A DNA stretch of 39,510 nt from an uncultured Lachnospiraceae bacterium (GTDB lineage Bacteria > Bacillota > Clostridia > Lachnospirales > Lachnospiraceae): positions 1 through 39,510 of the forward strand of contig CAMUAR010000033.1 in assembly GCA_947086895.1 (NCBI GenBank), in the 5' to 3' direction. This document shows positions 1 to 9,101 of the stretch, one piece after another; within the stretch, counting starts at the first letter, position 1, and each line of letters starts with the position of its first letter. The notes below the pieces were generated by a model. That model ran no database searches, was not told where the DNA came from, and saw nothing but the letters and a program-made list of their open reading frames with translations. The translations under genes and the position numbers were made by a program.

Positions 1-2118
1 CGCACACTTGAAAAAGCGGATGGATTGACGGAAGTTTTTGCAAAGCATATGGCATTGAAAACAGAAAAAATGGCAGGAAACCATGTTGGAACTACTCAAT
101 TAGAAAAAGGTGAAAAAGCAGAGAAAGAATCCATTTTTCATGAAAATAAAGAGAAAACTTCTGGAAAATATATTGTTTTTTGCGCGAGTTATGAGCATCT
201 GCTTGAAATGAAAGAACTTGCGCCGGAGTGGTTTGTGCGCGTAGATCCAGCACCGCATATTTATACCGCGTATTCCGATGATCCAATGACAGCAGAGGAG
301 TTTGAATCGTTTAAGAATGATAACAGCGATCATTTAAAACTTTTGTACTGTATTGATATGCTGAATGAAGGAATCCATGTAGATGGGCTTTCCGGCGTGA
401 TTTTGCTGCGCCCGACCGTTTCCCCGACCATTTACAAACAGCAGATTGGAAGAGCGCTTGCGGCGGGCGGAAAGGAAACGCCGGTGATTTTTGATATTGT
501 AATGAATATCGAGAATCTTTGCAGCATTGGAGCAATCGAGGAAGAACTGCGTGAAGCCGTTTTGTTTTATCGCGCAAACGGCAGGGCGGGCGAAATTGTA
601 AAAGAACAGTTTCAGATTGTGGATGAACTGGGAGATTGCCGGAGGCTGTTTGCACAGTTAAATGAAACGCTTGGCGCATCGTGGGATGCAATGTACGCGA
701 TGGCGAAAGAATACTATACAGAATGCGGAAACTTGGAAGTACCAAAATACTATACAATGGATGGTTATTCTCTTGGCGCATGGATTGCCACGCAGAGAAA
801 AATCTATCTGGGAAAAACTGCGGGGAGCTTGAGTGAGGAGCAGATCGCGCGGCTTACGAAAATTGGAATGCGCTGGAAAAGTACAAGCGAGACTGTTTGG
901 GAGAGAAATTTTGCTCAGGCAGAAAAGTATTTTAGAGAACATGGAAATTTGGAAGTTCCAGTGAATTTTGTGACAGAAAGCGGATGTAAACTGGGAAGAT
1001 GGGTACGCAGGCAGCGGGAAAAATATCAAACTCTGAATCAAAATATAACAGATTCAAAAGATGATGAGAAATCCCCAGAAATGATGCAGAGTGAAACAGA
1101 TACAAAAGATAATAAAAAGTCTTCAGAAACGATGCAAAGTGAAACAGATACAAAAGATAATAAAAAGTCTTCAGAAACGATGCAGAGTGAAACAGATACA
1201 AAAGATAATAAAAGGTTTCCAGAAATGATACAGAGTGAAATAAATGTAAAAGATAATAAAAAATCTCCAGAAACGATACAGAGTGAAACAAATGCAAAAG
1301 ATAATAAAAAGTTTCCAGAAACAATACAGAGTGAAACGGATGCAAAAGATGATAAAAAATCTCCAGAAATGATGCAGAATTTGGAGCAGATTCGAAAGCT
1401 TACAGAGATTGGAATGGTATGGGAACCCATTGATTCCTGGGAAAAAAGATTTGCGCTTGCAGAGCAGTATTATAAAGAACACGGCAATTTGCGAATGCCA
1501 AACAACTATGTAGTAGAAGGTGTTTGGCTGGAACGGTGGCTGAGGGAACAGAAAGCAAGAATTGCGGAGGAAATGGAAAGCAGCGATGGAAAAAAAGAAA
1601 AAAAACATCGCAGACCATTGAATGAAAAACAAAAGCAGAAACTTATTTCCATTGGAGTTCAAATAGGGATGTCGCAGGCAGAACGCTCGTGGCGGGAACA
1701 ATATAGGGAAGCGGAGGAATTTTATCATAAATATGGGAATCTGGCAGTCCCAAAGCGTTATGTAGCGGAAAATAGAAAAAATCTTGGGGTCTGGCTGCAG
1801 CATCAGCGCGCGAATTATCGAAGTGGAAAACTGGCAGACTGGCAGATTCAAATGCTGGATGAAATTGGCATGGTGTGGAAGGTGACCGATTCCTGGGAGC
1901 AGGGGATTGTACATGCAAAAAAGTATTTTCTTGCAAACCGGAATCTTTTGGTGCCGCATCATTATATCTGCTCCGATGGATACCGGCTTGGCAAGTGGAT
2001 TTCCAACCAGCGTCTTGCGTACAGCGGCCTGGCAAGAAAAGGTTTGAGAGAAGAACAAATACAGCAGCTGGAAGGGTTTGGTATGATATGGAATGCAAAA
2101 CAGGGCAGAAGAAGATAG
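1..2118 (+). CDS. DEAD/DEAH-type helicase with five helicase-associated (HA) repeats, 5'-truncated by the window
   Basis: The frame is open to the first base, so the gene starts upstream; a TTG at 25 is only an internal codon. Of 705 visible residues, about 58-190 form the end of a superfamily 2 helicase C-terminal domain: motif V-like IDMLNEGIHVDG, then motif VI-like YKQQIGRAL. The ATP-binding lobe is missing. Five HA repeats follow at roughly residues 226-293, 298-470, 478-550, 563-628 and 631-700, each with a GNL-VP core, an LG-W----R segment and a final IGM-W. HA2 is interrupted by a 48-bp tandem repeat (residues about 353-459). HA domains are thought to bind nucleic acid; the cellular role is unknown. 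It reads towards the polysaccharide locus but has no evident functional tie to it. The family call is secure; the substrate is not known. Confidence 0.85.
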   Translation, partial: RTLEKADGLTEVFAKHMALKTEKMAGNHVGTTQLEKGEKAEKESIFHENKEKTSGKYIVFCASYEHLLEMKELAPEWFVRVDPAPHIYTAYSDDPMTAEEFESFKNDNSDHLKLLYCIDMLNEGIHVDGLSGVILLRPTVSPTIYKQQIGRALAAGGKETPVIFDIVMNIENLCSIGAIEEELREAVLFYRANGRAGEIVKEQFQIVDELGDCRRLFAQLNETLGASWDAMYAMAKEYYTECGNLEVPKYYTMDGYSLGAWIATQRKIYLGKTAGSLSEEQIARLTKIGMRWKSTSETVWERNFAQAEKYFREHGNLEVPVNFVTESGCKLGRWVRRQREKYQTLNQNITDSKDDEKSPEMMQSETDTKDNKKSSETMQSETDTKDNKKSSETMQSETDTKDNKRFPEMIQSEINVKDNKKSPETIQSETNAKDNKKFPETIQSETDAKDDKKSPEMMQNLEQIRKLTEIGMVWEPIDSWEKRFALAEQYYKEHGNLRMPNNYVVEGVWLERWLREQKARIAEEMESSDGKKEKKHRRPLNEKQKQKLISIGVQIGMSQAERSWREQYREAEEFYHKYGNLAVPKRYVAENRKNLGVWLQHQRANYRSGKLADWQIQMLDEIGMVWKVTDSWEQGIVHAKKYFLANRNLLVPHHYICSDGYRLGKWISNQRLAYSGLARKGLREEQIQQLEGFGMIWNAKQGRRR
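1057..1377 (+). repeat. 48-bp coding minisatellite, six full units plus a partial one
   Basis: Units of 48 bp (16 codons) start at 1057, 1105, 1153, 1201, 1249 and 1297, with a partial unit at 1345-1377. Each encodes a charged hydrophilic unit close to KDNKKSSETMQSETDT. Units two and three are almost identical and the outer ones have diverged. Because the unit is a multiple of three, copy-number change would alter linker length without breaking the frame. Confidence 0.9.
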
Positions 2119-2199
2119 ACTGTATTTTTCGCAATTAAAAGAAAACATAAGATTAAAAATTAAAAATTTTCAACCTTGGAATTTGTGCCGCTGCGCAGC

Positions 2200-2255
2200 C
2201 AAAAGTTCCCTTGATTGAAAATGCCGCTTGCGCGGCGGAATGCGAGGAAATTATG
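2200..2255 (+). repeat. hairpin + Shine-Dalgarno leader repeat, copy A
   Basis: It contains AAAAGTTCCCTT, then a short hairpin GCCGC-TTGC-GCGGC at 2223-2236, then GGAATG and a GAGGAAA ribosome site ending at the ATG of the first aminotransferase. Closely matching copies lie at 11725-11779 (copy B) and 23242-23297 (copy C), each ending at the start codon of an unrelated gene. Confidence 0.75.
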
Positions 2256-3626
2256 GAGAAACGCGAGATTTGTTTTAGTCCGCCTGATATTTCTGAATTG
2301 GAGATCGCTGAGGTTGCAGAAACTCTTCGCTCTGGATGGATAACGACAGGACCGCGCACAAAGATGCTGGAATGCCGTCTGGCTGCTTATGTTGAGACAG
2401 GGGATACTGCCATCGATTGTTCCGCACAAGATGCGGTTTGCAGATACAGCCAAAAAGTAGTGTGCTTAAATTCCGCTACGGCAGCAGAGGAATTAAATTT
2501 AAGGATTTTAGGAGTGTGTGCAGGTGATGAGGTAATTGTCCCTGCTTATACATACACCGCTTCCGCCTCCGCTGCGATTCATTGTGGAGCCACAGTGAAG
2601 TTTGTAGATATTCAAAAAGGCGGGGACAAAACTACCCATATGCCTGAAATTGATTATCAGGCGCTTGAGGCTGCAATCACAGAAAAGACAAAAGCGATAA
2701 TCGTTGTTGAGCTTGGCGGTATTGTAGCGGATTATAACAGAATATTTCAGATTGTGGAGTCAAAGCGTTCGCTCTATCATCCGCTTAAGGATCACAGTAC
2801 TCCTTTAAAAAAACTGTCCTCATGCATTCAGACGGGTTTGGGGCGTGTAGCAGTATGCTCTGACAGCGCGCATTCTCTGGGTGCATCCCGTGTTGTTTCT
2901 TATACAGGCAAAGGCGCAGTTAAGAAAAAGAGATACTATTGCGGCGCTATTGCCGATTTCACAGATTTTAGTTTTCATGCGGTCAAAAATTTTACTACAG
3001 CTGAGGGTGGAGCAAGTACATGGTGTCTGCCAAGTACAGTCTATGATACAGGGGTGACAGATTCTGATATTTATAAAATGTACCAGCTTTTATCTCTTCA
3101 TGGTCAGAGCAAAGATGCACTGGCAAAGACGAAAATAGGAGCTTGGGAGTACGACATTATAGGTTCCTGGTATAAGTGCAATATGACGGATATTATGGCT
3201 GCTATTGGATTACGGCAGCTTGACCGGTATACCGATCTTCTCCGCCGTCGTCTTGAGATTATAAAAAAGTATGATCTGGTTTGTGATAAGCTGGGGATTG
3301 GTCATCTTGTGCATCATACGGATACAATGGATTCCTCGAATCATTTGTATTTTGTTCGCATACCGGGAATCTGTGAAGAACAGCGGAACGAGATGATTAT
3401 AAAAATGGCAGAGAAGGGAGTCGCTACCAATGTCCACTACAAGCCGCTTCCTATGATGACAGCATATAAAATGCTGGGATGGAACATAGAAGATTTCCCA
3501 AATGCTTATGATTATTACAAGAATCTGATTACGCTTCCATTGCATACCTTGCTGTCGGATAACGATGTGGAGTATGTGTGTGAAACCTTGGAAGAAGTGA
3601 TAAAAGAAATGGAGACATTTATGTAG
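2253..3626 (+). CDS. DegT/DnrJ/EryC1-family PLP-dependent sugar aminotransferase
   Basis: This is probably an aminotransferase that converts a nucleotide-linked keto-sugar to an amino-sugar (family knowledge). ATG 2253 is preferred over the upstream TTG at 2211 because GAGGAAA sits at 2244-2250. The 457-residue product shows GDEVIVPAYTYTA, a D-AHSLGA cofactor-binding segment and FSFHAVKNFTTAEGG, in which Lys245 is the expected Schiff-base lysine. It is longer than the usual 370-400 residues; extra segments lie around residues 45-70 and 165-200. The stop codon abuts the ATG of the phosphoglycosyltransferase, so the two are probably translated together. The exact sugar cannot be read from sequence. 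The active-site Lys argues against RfbH-type 3-dehydrases, which have His there. Confidence 0.85.
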   Translation: MEKREICFSPPDISELEIAEVAETLRSGWITTGPRTKMLECRLAAYVETGDTAIDCSAQDAVCRYSQKVVCLNSATAAEELNLRILGVCAGDEVIVPAYTYTASASAAIHCGATVKFVDIQKGGDKTTHMPEIDYQALEAAITEKTKAIIVVELGGIVADYNRIFQIVESKRSLYHPLKDHSTPLKKLSSCIQTGLGRVAVCSDSAHSLGASRVVSYTGKGAVKKKRYYCGAIADFTDFSFHAVKNFTTAEGGASTWCLPSTVYDTGVTDSDIYKMYQLLSLHGQSKDALAKTKIGAWEYDIIGSWYKCNMTDIMAAIGLRQLDRYTDLLRRRLEIIKKYDLVCDKLGIGHLVHHTDTMDSSNHLYFVRIPGICEEQRNEMIIKMAEKGVATNVHYKPLPMMTAYKMLGWNIEDFPNAYDYYKNLITLPLHTLLSDNDVEYVCETLEEVIKEMETFM

Positions 3627-4217
3627 ATGTATAAAAAATATATAAAAAGACTTTTAGGGTTCATATTTTCTCTGCTTGGACTTCCGGTATTCGCGCTTAT
3701 TTTTATCGTGGTTGCACCTGTGATTTTTATGGAGGATCATGGTCCAATATTCTACAATTGCTCTCGCCTTGGGCGAAATGGGAAGGTTTATAAGATGTTT
3801 AAGTTTCGGACAATGAAGGTGAATGCTCCAGATCTTCGCAACAAAGACGGAACGACCTACAATTCTGAAAACGATCCTAGATTGACGAAAATAGGCCGCA
3901 TATTGCGAAAGACAAGTTTGGATGAGACGCCGCAATTATTAAATGTGCTGATCGGCAATATGAGTTTTATTGGACCTAGACCAGATTTGCCAACATCCAT
4001 TCAGGAACTATACAGACCAGGGGACGAAAAAAAACTCACAGTTAATCCAGGGATTACCGGATACAGTCAGGCGTATTATAGAAACTCATCAACAATTGCT
4101 CAAAGATTTGACGGCGATGTGTTTTATGCTGAGAATATATCATTTCTTTTGGATGTGAAAATATTTTTTAGAACAATAAAAACAGTATTTATGCATGAAA
4201 ACATATACAGAAATTAA
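3627..4217 (+). CDS. initiating phosphoglycosyl transferase (bacterial sugar transferase, PglC/WcaJ catalytic type)
   Basis: The 196-residue protein matches the short monotopic PglC class rather than the long five-helix WcaJ form. It has one N-terminal hydrophobic re-entrant segment (residues about 9-32), then KMFKFRTM, the DPRLTKIGR--R--SLDE-PQL core, GNMSFIGPRP and NPGITGYSQ. The family transfers a sugar-1-phosphate from a UDP-sugar to undecaprenyl phosphate, which is the first membrane step of repeat-unit assembly. It directly follows the aminotransferase without a gap. That suggests the first sugar may be an amino-sugar, but this is inference. It is the only initiating transferase seen in the locus. 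Confidence 0.92.
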   Translation: MYKKYIKRLLGFIFSLLGLPVFALIFIVVAPVIFMEDHGPIFYNCSRLGRNGKVYKMFKFRTMKVNAPDLRNKDGTTYNSENDPRLTKIGRILRKTSLDETPQLLNVLIGNMSFIGPRPDLPTSIQELYRPGDEKKLTVNPGITGYSQAYYRNSSTIAQRFDGDVFYAENISFLLDVKIFFRTIKTVFMHENIYRN

Positions 4218-4241
4218 TTTCTGAAAAAGGAAAAATTTAAA

Positions 4242-4965
4242 ATGAAAATTGAGTTTGATAAATTTAACAGCGATATTTTTGAAATGGTAATGGGCAATAT
4301 CGTAGAACTATCAGATTTGATAAAAAATGAAGATGTAAACAATATTATATGCACAGCAAAAGAAAAAGGCTATCAGCATCTTAATATAAAAGTGCCGACT
4401 GCTTTAAAAAACACAACAAATATCTTACTTCAGAATGGATTTAAACTTGTAGATACTCAGCTGATGTATCAATTAAGTTCTAAATTGATCGGGGGGGGGG
4501 TATTCACCTGATAATATAAAATACCGTAAATTTGAAAGCAAAGATAGATTGCAAATGGATCGCATTGCCAGAGATGCATACAGTTTAGATCAATTTCATT
4601 CAGATGAAAAACTGCCGAGTCATCTATGTGATAAATATTATGTTGAATGGATGAATAATTCTTGTGATGGTTTTGCGGATAAGGTAATGGTATTGTCTCA
4701 CACGGACACGATTGCGGGATATATCACAATCAACTACAAGGAAGAGAATTCCGCTGCAGTTGGTTTGGCAGCAGTAGGAAAGCAATTTCAACGAAGAGGT
4801 TATTTTACCTATCTGATAGAACAGACATTGCGAATGCTTTATGAAGAAGGGATAGAATATTTATTTTATGGGACGCAATTAGCGAACAAGCCCGTTCTTC
4901 GTATTATGTCAAAATATTCTGCAATACCAGTTTCCAGCAATCATGTTCTGCATCGGATGATTTGA
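4242..4965 (+). pseudogene. WecD-like GNAT sugar N-acyltransferase, switched OFF by a G10 tract (phase-variable candidate)
   Basis: Two reading frames together form one gene. From ATG 4242 translation runs to LIGGG and then stops at 4509-4511 after V-F-T. In the next frame, directly after the G tract, the sequence reads YSPDNIKYRKFESKD and continues through FADKVMVLSH and a GNAT acetyl-CoA loop GKQFQRRGYFTYL to a stop at 4963-4965. Removing one G joins the halves into about 240 residues that align end to end with the intact neighbour at 5013-5744 (shared LCDKYY--W--NSC-GFADKV). The family N-acylates amino-sugars on nucleotides, as WecD does. I treat it as a reversible OFF state rather than decay because everything outside the tract is intact. 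Confidence 0.85.
4491..4500 (+). repeat. G10 homopolymer tract, frame OFF (G9 would be ON)
   Basis: Ten consecutive G follow ATC at 4488-4490. G10 gives GGG-V-F-T-stop; G9 gives GGG-YSPDN and the rest of the acyltransferase. The surrounding DNA is very AT-rich, so a run this long is not explained by base composition. Confidence 0.95.
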
Positions 4966-5012
4966 TATTACTCGCGTATCTCTTAATATAAGAAAAAAAT
5001 GGAGATACATAA

Positions 5013-5744
5013 ATGGAAATTCGAAACGACAAATTTAATTCAGAGATTTTTGGAATCAAGATGGGAAACATTGTTCTGTCAAAGGATGAAATAAACGATG
5101 AAACATTTTCTGTAAAGGAAGTTATTGAACAGGGGAAAGACGAACAATTTAAACATATATCAGTTAAGTTTCCTACCTCATGCAAAGCTTTATTCAATAA
5201 GTTTGTGCAAGATGGTTTTTATTTAACAGATACTCTTTTTGAATATATATATAAATTTGATGGAAGTTCTCTTCCCAATATTACACATAAAACCATTGTC
5301 AGAGATTATCAAGAAGATGATTTAAAAGAGCTGATGGAAATTGCAAAAGGATCGTTTGACTATGATAGATATCATTCGGATCCAAATTTAGATCATAAGT
5401 TGTGTGATAAGTATTATGAGCAGTGGATTTATAATTCCTGCCATGGCTTCGCGGATAAGGTAATTGTATCAGAATACAACAATACTGTTGTCGGATTTAC
5501 AACAGGTAAGGCAGATAATACGCAACCTTATGGGCATTTGGTATTATCGGCAGTTTCAGATAGGTATCGCGGGCTCGGCATCTATACAAGCATGATTTAT
5601 GAAGGAGTAAAGTGGTTGGAAAAAGAAGGATTTAAAGGACTGATTGTCGGGACTCAGATCAATAATATTGCAGTTCAGAAGGCATGGATAAAATTAGGCT
5701 TTACTGTGTTGGACAGCGAGTATGTTCTCCACTTTTATATTTAG
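5013..5744 (+). CDS. WecD-like GNAT-family sugar N-acyltransferase
   Basis: An intact 243-residue paralogue of the preceding phase-OFF gene. The N-terminal half (about 1-90) resembles the WecD N-lobe; the GNAT fold follows, with V-DYQEDDLKEL at its start, the acetyl-CoA loop SDRYRGLGIYTSM near residues 187-199, and a closing NNIAVQKAWIKLGF helix-strand motif. WecD relatives transfer an acetyl group from acetyl-CoA to the amine of a dTDP-amino-deoxy-sugar. The two DegT aminotransferases of the locus could supply such a substrate (inference). ATG 5013 is chosen because the N-terminus aligns with that of the paralogue. It has no long G tract, so it would be constitutive while its sister can switch. 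Confidence 0.85.
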   Translation: MEIRNDKFNSEIFGIKMGNIVLSKDEINDETFSVKEVIEQGKDEQFKHISVKFPTSCKALFNKFVQDGFYLTDTLFEYIYKFDGSSLPNITHKTIVRDYQEDDLKELMEIAKGSFDYDRYHSDPNLDHKLCDKYYEQWIYNSCHGFADKVIVSEYNNTVVGFTTGKADNTQPYGHLVLSAVSDRYRGLGIYTSMIYEGVKWLEKEGFKGLIVGTQINNIAVQKAWIKLGFTVLDSEYVLHFYI

Positions 5745-5848
5745 GTATCCAATCTGGTTTTTCAAGTATGCGGTAGTGTAAAAATAGAAAAATGCCGCTT
5801 GCTGCAAACTTGTTATATGCAAAAAGAAGCGCAGAAATCGGGGGAAAA

Positions 5849-6568
5849 ATGTTATTAAAAAATAAAATTGCTGTTGTTACCGGCGCGTCGAATGGTATTG
5901 GCAGAGCGATTGCAGATGTATTTCTTGAGAATGGCGCAAGAGTGATCGGTCTGGATATCGTTGAGGCGGAGTCGTGGAATAAAAATCTGACTATGTTAAA
6001 GGCAGATGTTTCTAATACTGCTGACTGTGAAAGAGTTTATCAGAAAATTACAAGTCTTGTTGATGATACAGATATTCTTGTTAATTGTGCTGGTATTACA
6101 CGCGATGCAATCACTTATAAAATGACCGAAGAGCAGTTTGATCAGGTGATTGCTGTAAACCTTAAGGGTGTGTGGAATCTTACAAGGCTGATTGGTCCCA
6201 TAATGCAGACACGGTGTTCCGGTTCCATTATCAATATTTCATCCGTAGTCGGCATATTTGGAAATATCGGGCAGGCAAACTATGCAGCGGCAAAGGCTGG
6301 TGTTATTGGAATGACAAAAAGCTGGGCGAAAGAGTTTGCGCGAAAAGGAGGAAATGTTCGTGTGAATGCCGTAGCTCCGGGCTATACCATGACCAATATG
6401 ATGAGAACTGTGCCAAAGAACCTTCTTGAGAAGTTTCAAAATGCAACGATGCTTGGCCGTCTGGCAGAGCCGATGGAAATTGCAAACGCTGTTCTTTTTC
6501 TTGCCTCGGATCTTGCCAGTTATGTGACAGGGGAAGTATTGAATGTCAACGGCGGCATGAGACTGTAA
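5849..6568 (+). CDS. short-chain dehydrogenase/reductase (FabG-like SDR)
   Basis: A 239-residue classical SDR: nucleotide loop TGASNGIG at residues 11-18, NCAGITRD, catalytic Ser132, Tyr145 and Lys149 (YAAAK), and the C-terminal YVTGEVLNVNGGMRL. It is best described as an NAD(P)H-dependent ketone/alcohol oxidoreductase. Closest in look to 3-oxoacyl-ACP reductase (FabG), but inside this locus it may act on a sugar or on an acyl chain used by the WecD-like enzymes (inference). ATG 5849 follows GGGGGAAAA. The frame is open upstream to an ATG at 5792, but those residues read through a leader-like repeat and are unlike SDR N-termini. Confidence 0.85.
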   Translation: MLLKNKIAVVTGASNGIGRAIADVFLENGARVIGLDIVEAESWNKNLTMLKADVSNTADCERVYQKITSLVDDTDILVNCAGITRDAITYKMTEEQFDQVIAVNLKGVWNLTRLIGPIMQTRCSGSIINISSVVGIFGNIGQANYAAAKAGVIGMTKSWAKEFARKGGNVRVNAVAPGYTMTNMMRTVPKNLLEKFQNATMLGRLAEPMEIANAVLFLASDLASYVTGEVLNVNGGMRL

Positions 6569-6764
6569 AAAAGCACTTTTCAGTTTTTATCCGCACAGTA
6601 TTACAAACAGACTTGCAGTATGCACAAGTATAATAAAAAAATTATTTACCATATAGATTATATAAAATAATTCTAAAAAAGTAAAATATATTAAAAATTA
6701 GTCATATATAAATATTTACTACAAATATATTTATAAATTGATTTTTATTAGGAGAAAAACATCA
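6569..6764. other. AT-rich intergenic stretch
   Basis: Very AT-rich DNA with no open gene. It separates the initiation/acyltransferase block from the first GT-B gene and could hold an internal promoter, but I see no convincing -35/-10 pair and no strong terminator hairpin. Confidence 0.4.
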
Positions 6765-7982
6765 ATGAAACTATTGATAATCGCTCATTATGGTCAGCAG
6801 CCTCCAAAGAATACGATGCGGAGATATCATAACTGGGGCAAGGTGTTAGTTGATCGGGGGCATAAGGTAACAATCCTTGCCGCCAGTGCTTTGCATAATA
6901 CAAAGATTGATTTTATTGACGAGCTTGGTTCCGACCGCTCTGTATGCGATGGCGTCAGGTACTTGTATATTAAAACTCCTCAATATACGGGAAACGGGCT
7001 TGGAAGAATGAAAAATATGATGTTGTTCTGCATGGGAATAAAAAAATATTCTTCTCTGAATCCAGATCTTATTTTAATTTGCGGAGCTTATTTATATGGA
7101 TTTGCCCGACGTGCATTCCCAAAAGTTCCTTTGATAACAGATACCGTGGATCTTTGGCCGGAAAGTATCGTTCAGTATGCTGATTTTTCAAAATCGAACC
7201 CTCTGATAAAATATTTGTATCGTATGGAAAAAAAAGCATACATCAAATCAGATGCTCTGATTTTTTCCATGGAAGGTGGTGTGGATTATGTCAGAGAACG
7301 AACCTATGCAGGTAAAATTAACTTTTCAAAAATATTTCACATCAATATGGGATGTGATATTTCGCAGAAAGATAAGGAATTAGAAGGAGTATCGTTTGAT
7401 CTTGGATGGGATTTCAATAAATTCAATGTGGTTTACTGCGGCTCTATCAGGCAGGCAAACCAGGTTCAGCAAATCTGTGATGCCGCAAAAATAGTGAAGG
7501 ATCGAGGATATCAGGATATTAAGTTCCAAATTTACGGAAATGGCGATGACTTAAGTATGCTGCAAAAATATGTGGCGGATAATGAAATTAATAACGTTCG
7601 TTTTTATGGAAGAATAGAGAAAGAAAAAATACCTTTTATATTGTCCCACGGGAAGGCAAATATTCTGACATACAAACACGTTCCTCTTATGAAATACGGG
7701 GGAAGCCAGAGCAAACTGTTTGATTATCTTGCCAGTGGGAAACCGATTATCTGCAATGCAAAATTTGGCTATAACCTGATTGAGCGATACCGCTGCGGTG
7801 TTGTGGCTAAAACCCAGAGTGCAGATGCTTTGGCGGATGCTGTTGAAAAATTATATAAAACAGATACGGATGAGTTGGTCAAGATGGGAGAGCGGGCAAG
7901 AAAAACTGCATGTATGTATGATCAGCCTGTTCTTGTAGACCAATTAGAAAAAGTCTTTCAGTATGTGTGCAATAAAAAGTGA
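6765..7982 (+). CDS. GT-B glycosyltransferase (GT4-like)
   Basis: A 405-residue cytoplasmic glycosyltransferase. The N-terminal Rossmann half starts [16 protein letters not shown] with a following [17 protein letters not shown]. The C-terminal half holds [27 protein letters not shown] and the nucleotide-sugar binding stretch [15 protein letters not shown], all typical of WecB/Cps-type GT4 enzymes. It is expected to add one sugar of the repeat unit to the lipid-linked acceptor; donor and linkage cannot be read. ATG 6765 has GGAG at 6751-6754. An upstream in-frame ATG at 6738 lies in AT-rich DNA without a ribosome site. Confidence 0.85.
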   Translation: MKLLIIAHYGQQPPKNTMRRYHNWGKVLVDRGHKVTILAASALHNTKIDFIDELGSDRSVCDGVRYLYIKTPQYTGNGLGRMKNMMLFCMGIKKYSSLNPDLILICGAYLYGFARRAFPKVPLITDTVDLWPESIVQYADFSKSNPLIKYLYRMEKKAYIKSDALIFSMEGGVDYVRERTYAGKINFSKIFHINMGCDISQKDKELEGVSFDLGWDFNKFNVVYCGSIRQANQVQQICDAAKIVKDRGYQDIKFQIYGNGDDLSMLQKYVADNEINNVRFYGRIEKEKIPFILSHGKANILTYKHVPLMKYGGSQSKLFDYLASGKPIICNAKFGYNLIERYRCGVVAKTQSADALADAVEKLYKTDTDELVKMGERARKTACMYDQPVLVDQLEKVFQYVCNKK

Positions 7983-7992
7983 TGAGGATATT

Positions 7993-9087
7993 ATGAAAAT
8001 ACCATTTGTGTCATTTCTTCCTATGGAAAAAGAACTGAATAATAGCTTAAGAGATGCATTTGATCGTGTGTTTCGGCGGTCATGGTATATTGAAGGCGCC
8101 GAGGATGAAGCTTTTGAGAAAGCGTTTGCCGAGTATTGTAATGTAAATTACTGCGTTGGTGCAGGCAATGGACTGGATGCGCTGATGCTGACATTGAAAG
8201 CGCTGAACGTTGGCGCGGGCGACGAGGTTATTGTGCCGTCGAATACGTATATAGCCACGGCTTTAGCGGTTACATACATTGGTGCAGCACCTGTATTTGT
8301 CGAGCCGGACATTAGAACCTTTAATATTAATCCAAACTTGATTGAAGCGGCAATCACAGAAAAGACAAAGGCGATTATACCAGTACATCTCTATGGTCAA
8401 GCGTGTGATATGGATCCGATTGTAAAGATTGCGAAGAAAAATAATCTGTATATCGTGGAGGACTGTGCTCAGGCGCACGGAGCGACTTACAAGGGAAAGA
8501 AAATCGGTTCTTTTGGCGATGCCGCAGGGTTTAGTTTCTACCCAGGAAAGAACCTTGGTGCGCTTGGAGATGCAGGAGCCGTTGTGACAAATAACAAGGT
8601 ACTGGAAGAAAAAATTCGTGCGCTCGGCAACTATGGTTCCGATTTTAAGTATCACCATATCTATAAAGGGAACAACAGCCGTCTGGACGAGCTTCAAGCT
8701 GCATTTCTTGCCGCGAAGCTTCCTTATCTTGAGAAGATGAATGTAGAGCGCAGGCGGATTGCAGGGATGTACACAGAAGGGATTACAAATCCAAAGATAA
8801 CAGTTCCTTATGTAATTCCCGACTGCGTTCCTGTATGGCATATTTATGGGATTCGCTGCGCGCAAAGAGACGCTCTTGAAAAGCATCTGAATCAGAAGGG
8901 GATTGGCACAAATAAGCATTATCCAATACCAATCCATCTTCAGGAATGCTACAAGGATCTAAACATTCCAAAAGGTGCGCTTCCCATTGCCGAAGAAATC
9001 AGCAGCACAGAGTTGAGCATTCCAATGTACTACGGAATGACAGACAAGGAAATTCGGTATGTGATTGACGCAATCAACGAGTTTTAA
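7993..9087 (+). CDS. DegT-family sugar 3-aminotransferase, FdtB/QdtB-like
   Basis: A 364-residue PLP enzyme of the usual DegT length: [41 protein letters not shown] and [17 protein letters not shown] with Schiff-base Lys186. The next gene encodes an FdtA-type 3,4-ketoisomerase fused to a GNAT domain. This matches the known dTDP-Fuc3NAc/Qui3NAc pathway, in which the isomerase product is transaminated at C3 and then acylated. ATG 7993 is preferred over ATG 7963 because GATGAGG lies just upstream and the shorter form matches family N-termini; its ribosome site overlaps the end of the previous gene. The role as a 3-aminotransferase is inferred mainly from this neighbour. Confidence 0.85.
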   Translation: MKIPFVSFLPMEKELNNSLRDAFDRVFRRSWYIEGAEDEAFEKAFAEYCNVNYCVGAGNGLDALMLTLKALNVGAGDEVIVPSNTYIATALAVTYIGAAPVFVEPDIRTFNINPNLIEAAITEKTKAIIPVHLYGQACDMDPIVKIAKKNNLYIVEDCAQAHGATYKGKKIGSFGDAAGFSFYPGKNLGALGDAGAVVTNNKVLEEKIRALGNYGSDFKYHHIYKGNNSRLDELQAAFLAAKLPYLEKMNVERRRIAGMYTEGITNPKITVPYVIPDCVPVWHIYGIRCAQRDALEKHLNQKGIGTNKHYPIPIHLQECYKDLNIPKGALPIAEEISSTELSIPMYYGMTDKEIRYVIDAINEF

Positions 9088-9095
9088 GGGGGGGG
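9088..9095 (+). repeat. G8 tract between stop codon and start codon, overlapping the ribosome-binding region
   Basis: Eight G follow the TAA of the aminotransferase, and the next ATG is at 9102. The tract supplies the only purine-rich ribosome site for that gene, so a change in its length would alter ribosome-site strength or spacing rather than a reading frame. Confidence 0.8.
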
Positions 9096-9101
9096 AATGG
9101 T

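Noticed and set aside
1057..1377. CRISPR array
   Set aside because: The 48-bp units are contiguous with no unique spacers and lie in frame inside a coding sequence.
1171..2148. 325-residue minus-strand frame opposite the helicase
   Set aside because: Composition (Phe/Leu/Cys-rich) is the mirror of the Lys/Glu-rich helicase repeats; no ribosome site and no known domain.
2253..3626. RfbH (CDP-4-keto-6-deoxyglucose 3-dehydrase)
   Set aside because: It keeps the PLP lysine (Lys245), where RfbH has His, and lacks the cysteine pattern for the iron-sulfur cluster.
4549..4965. Independent 138-residue acyltransferase gene
   Set aside because: No ribosome site before ATG 4549, and the frame continues upstream to the G tract, where it joins the 4242 frame and matches the neighbouring paralogue.
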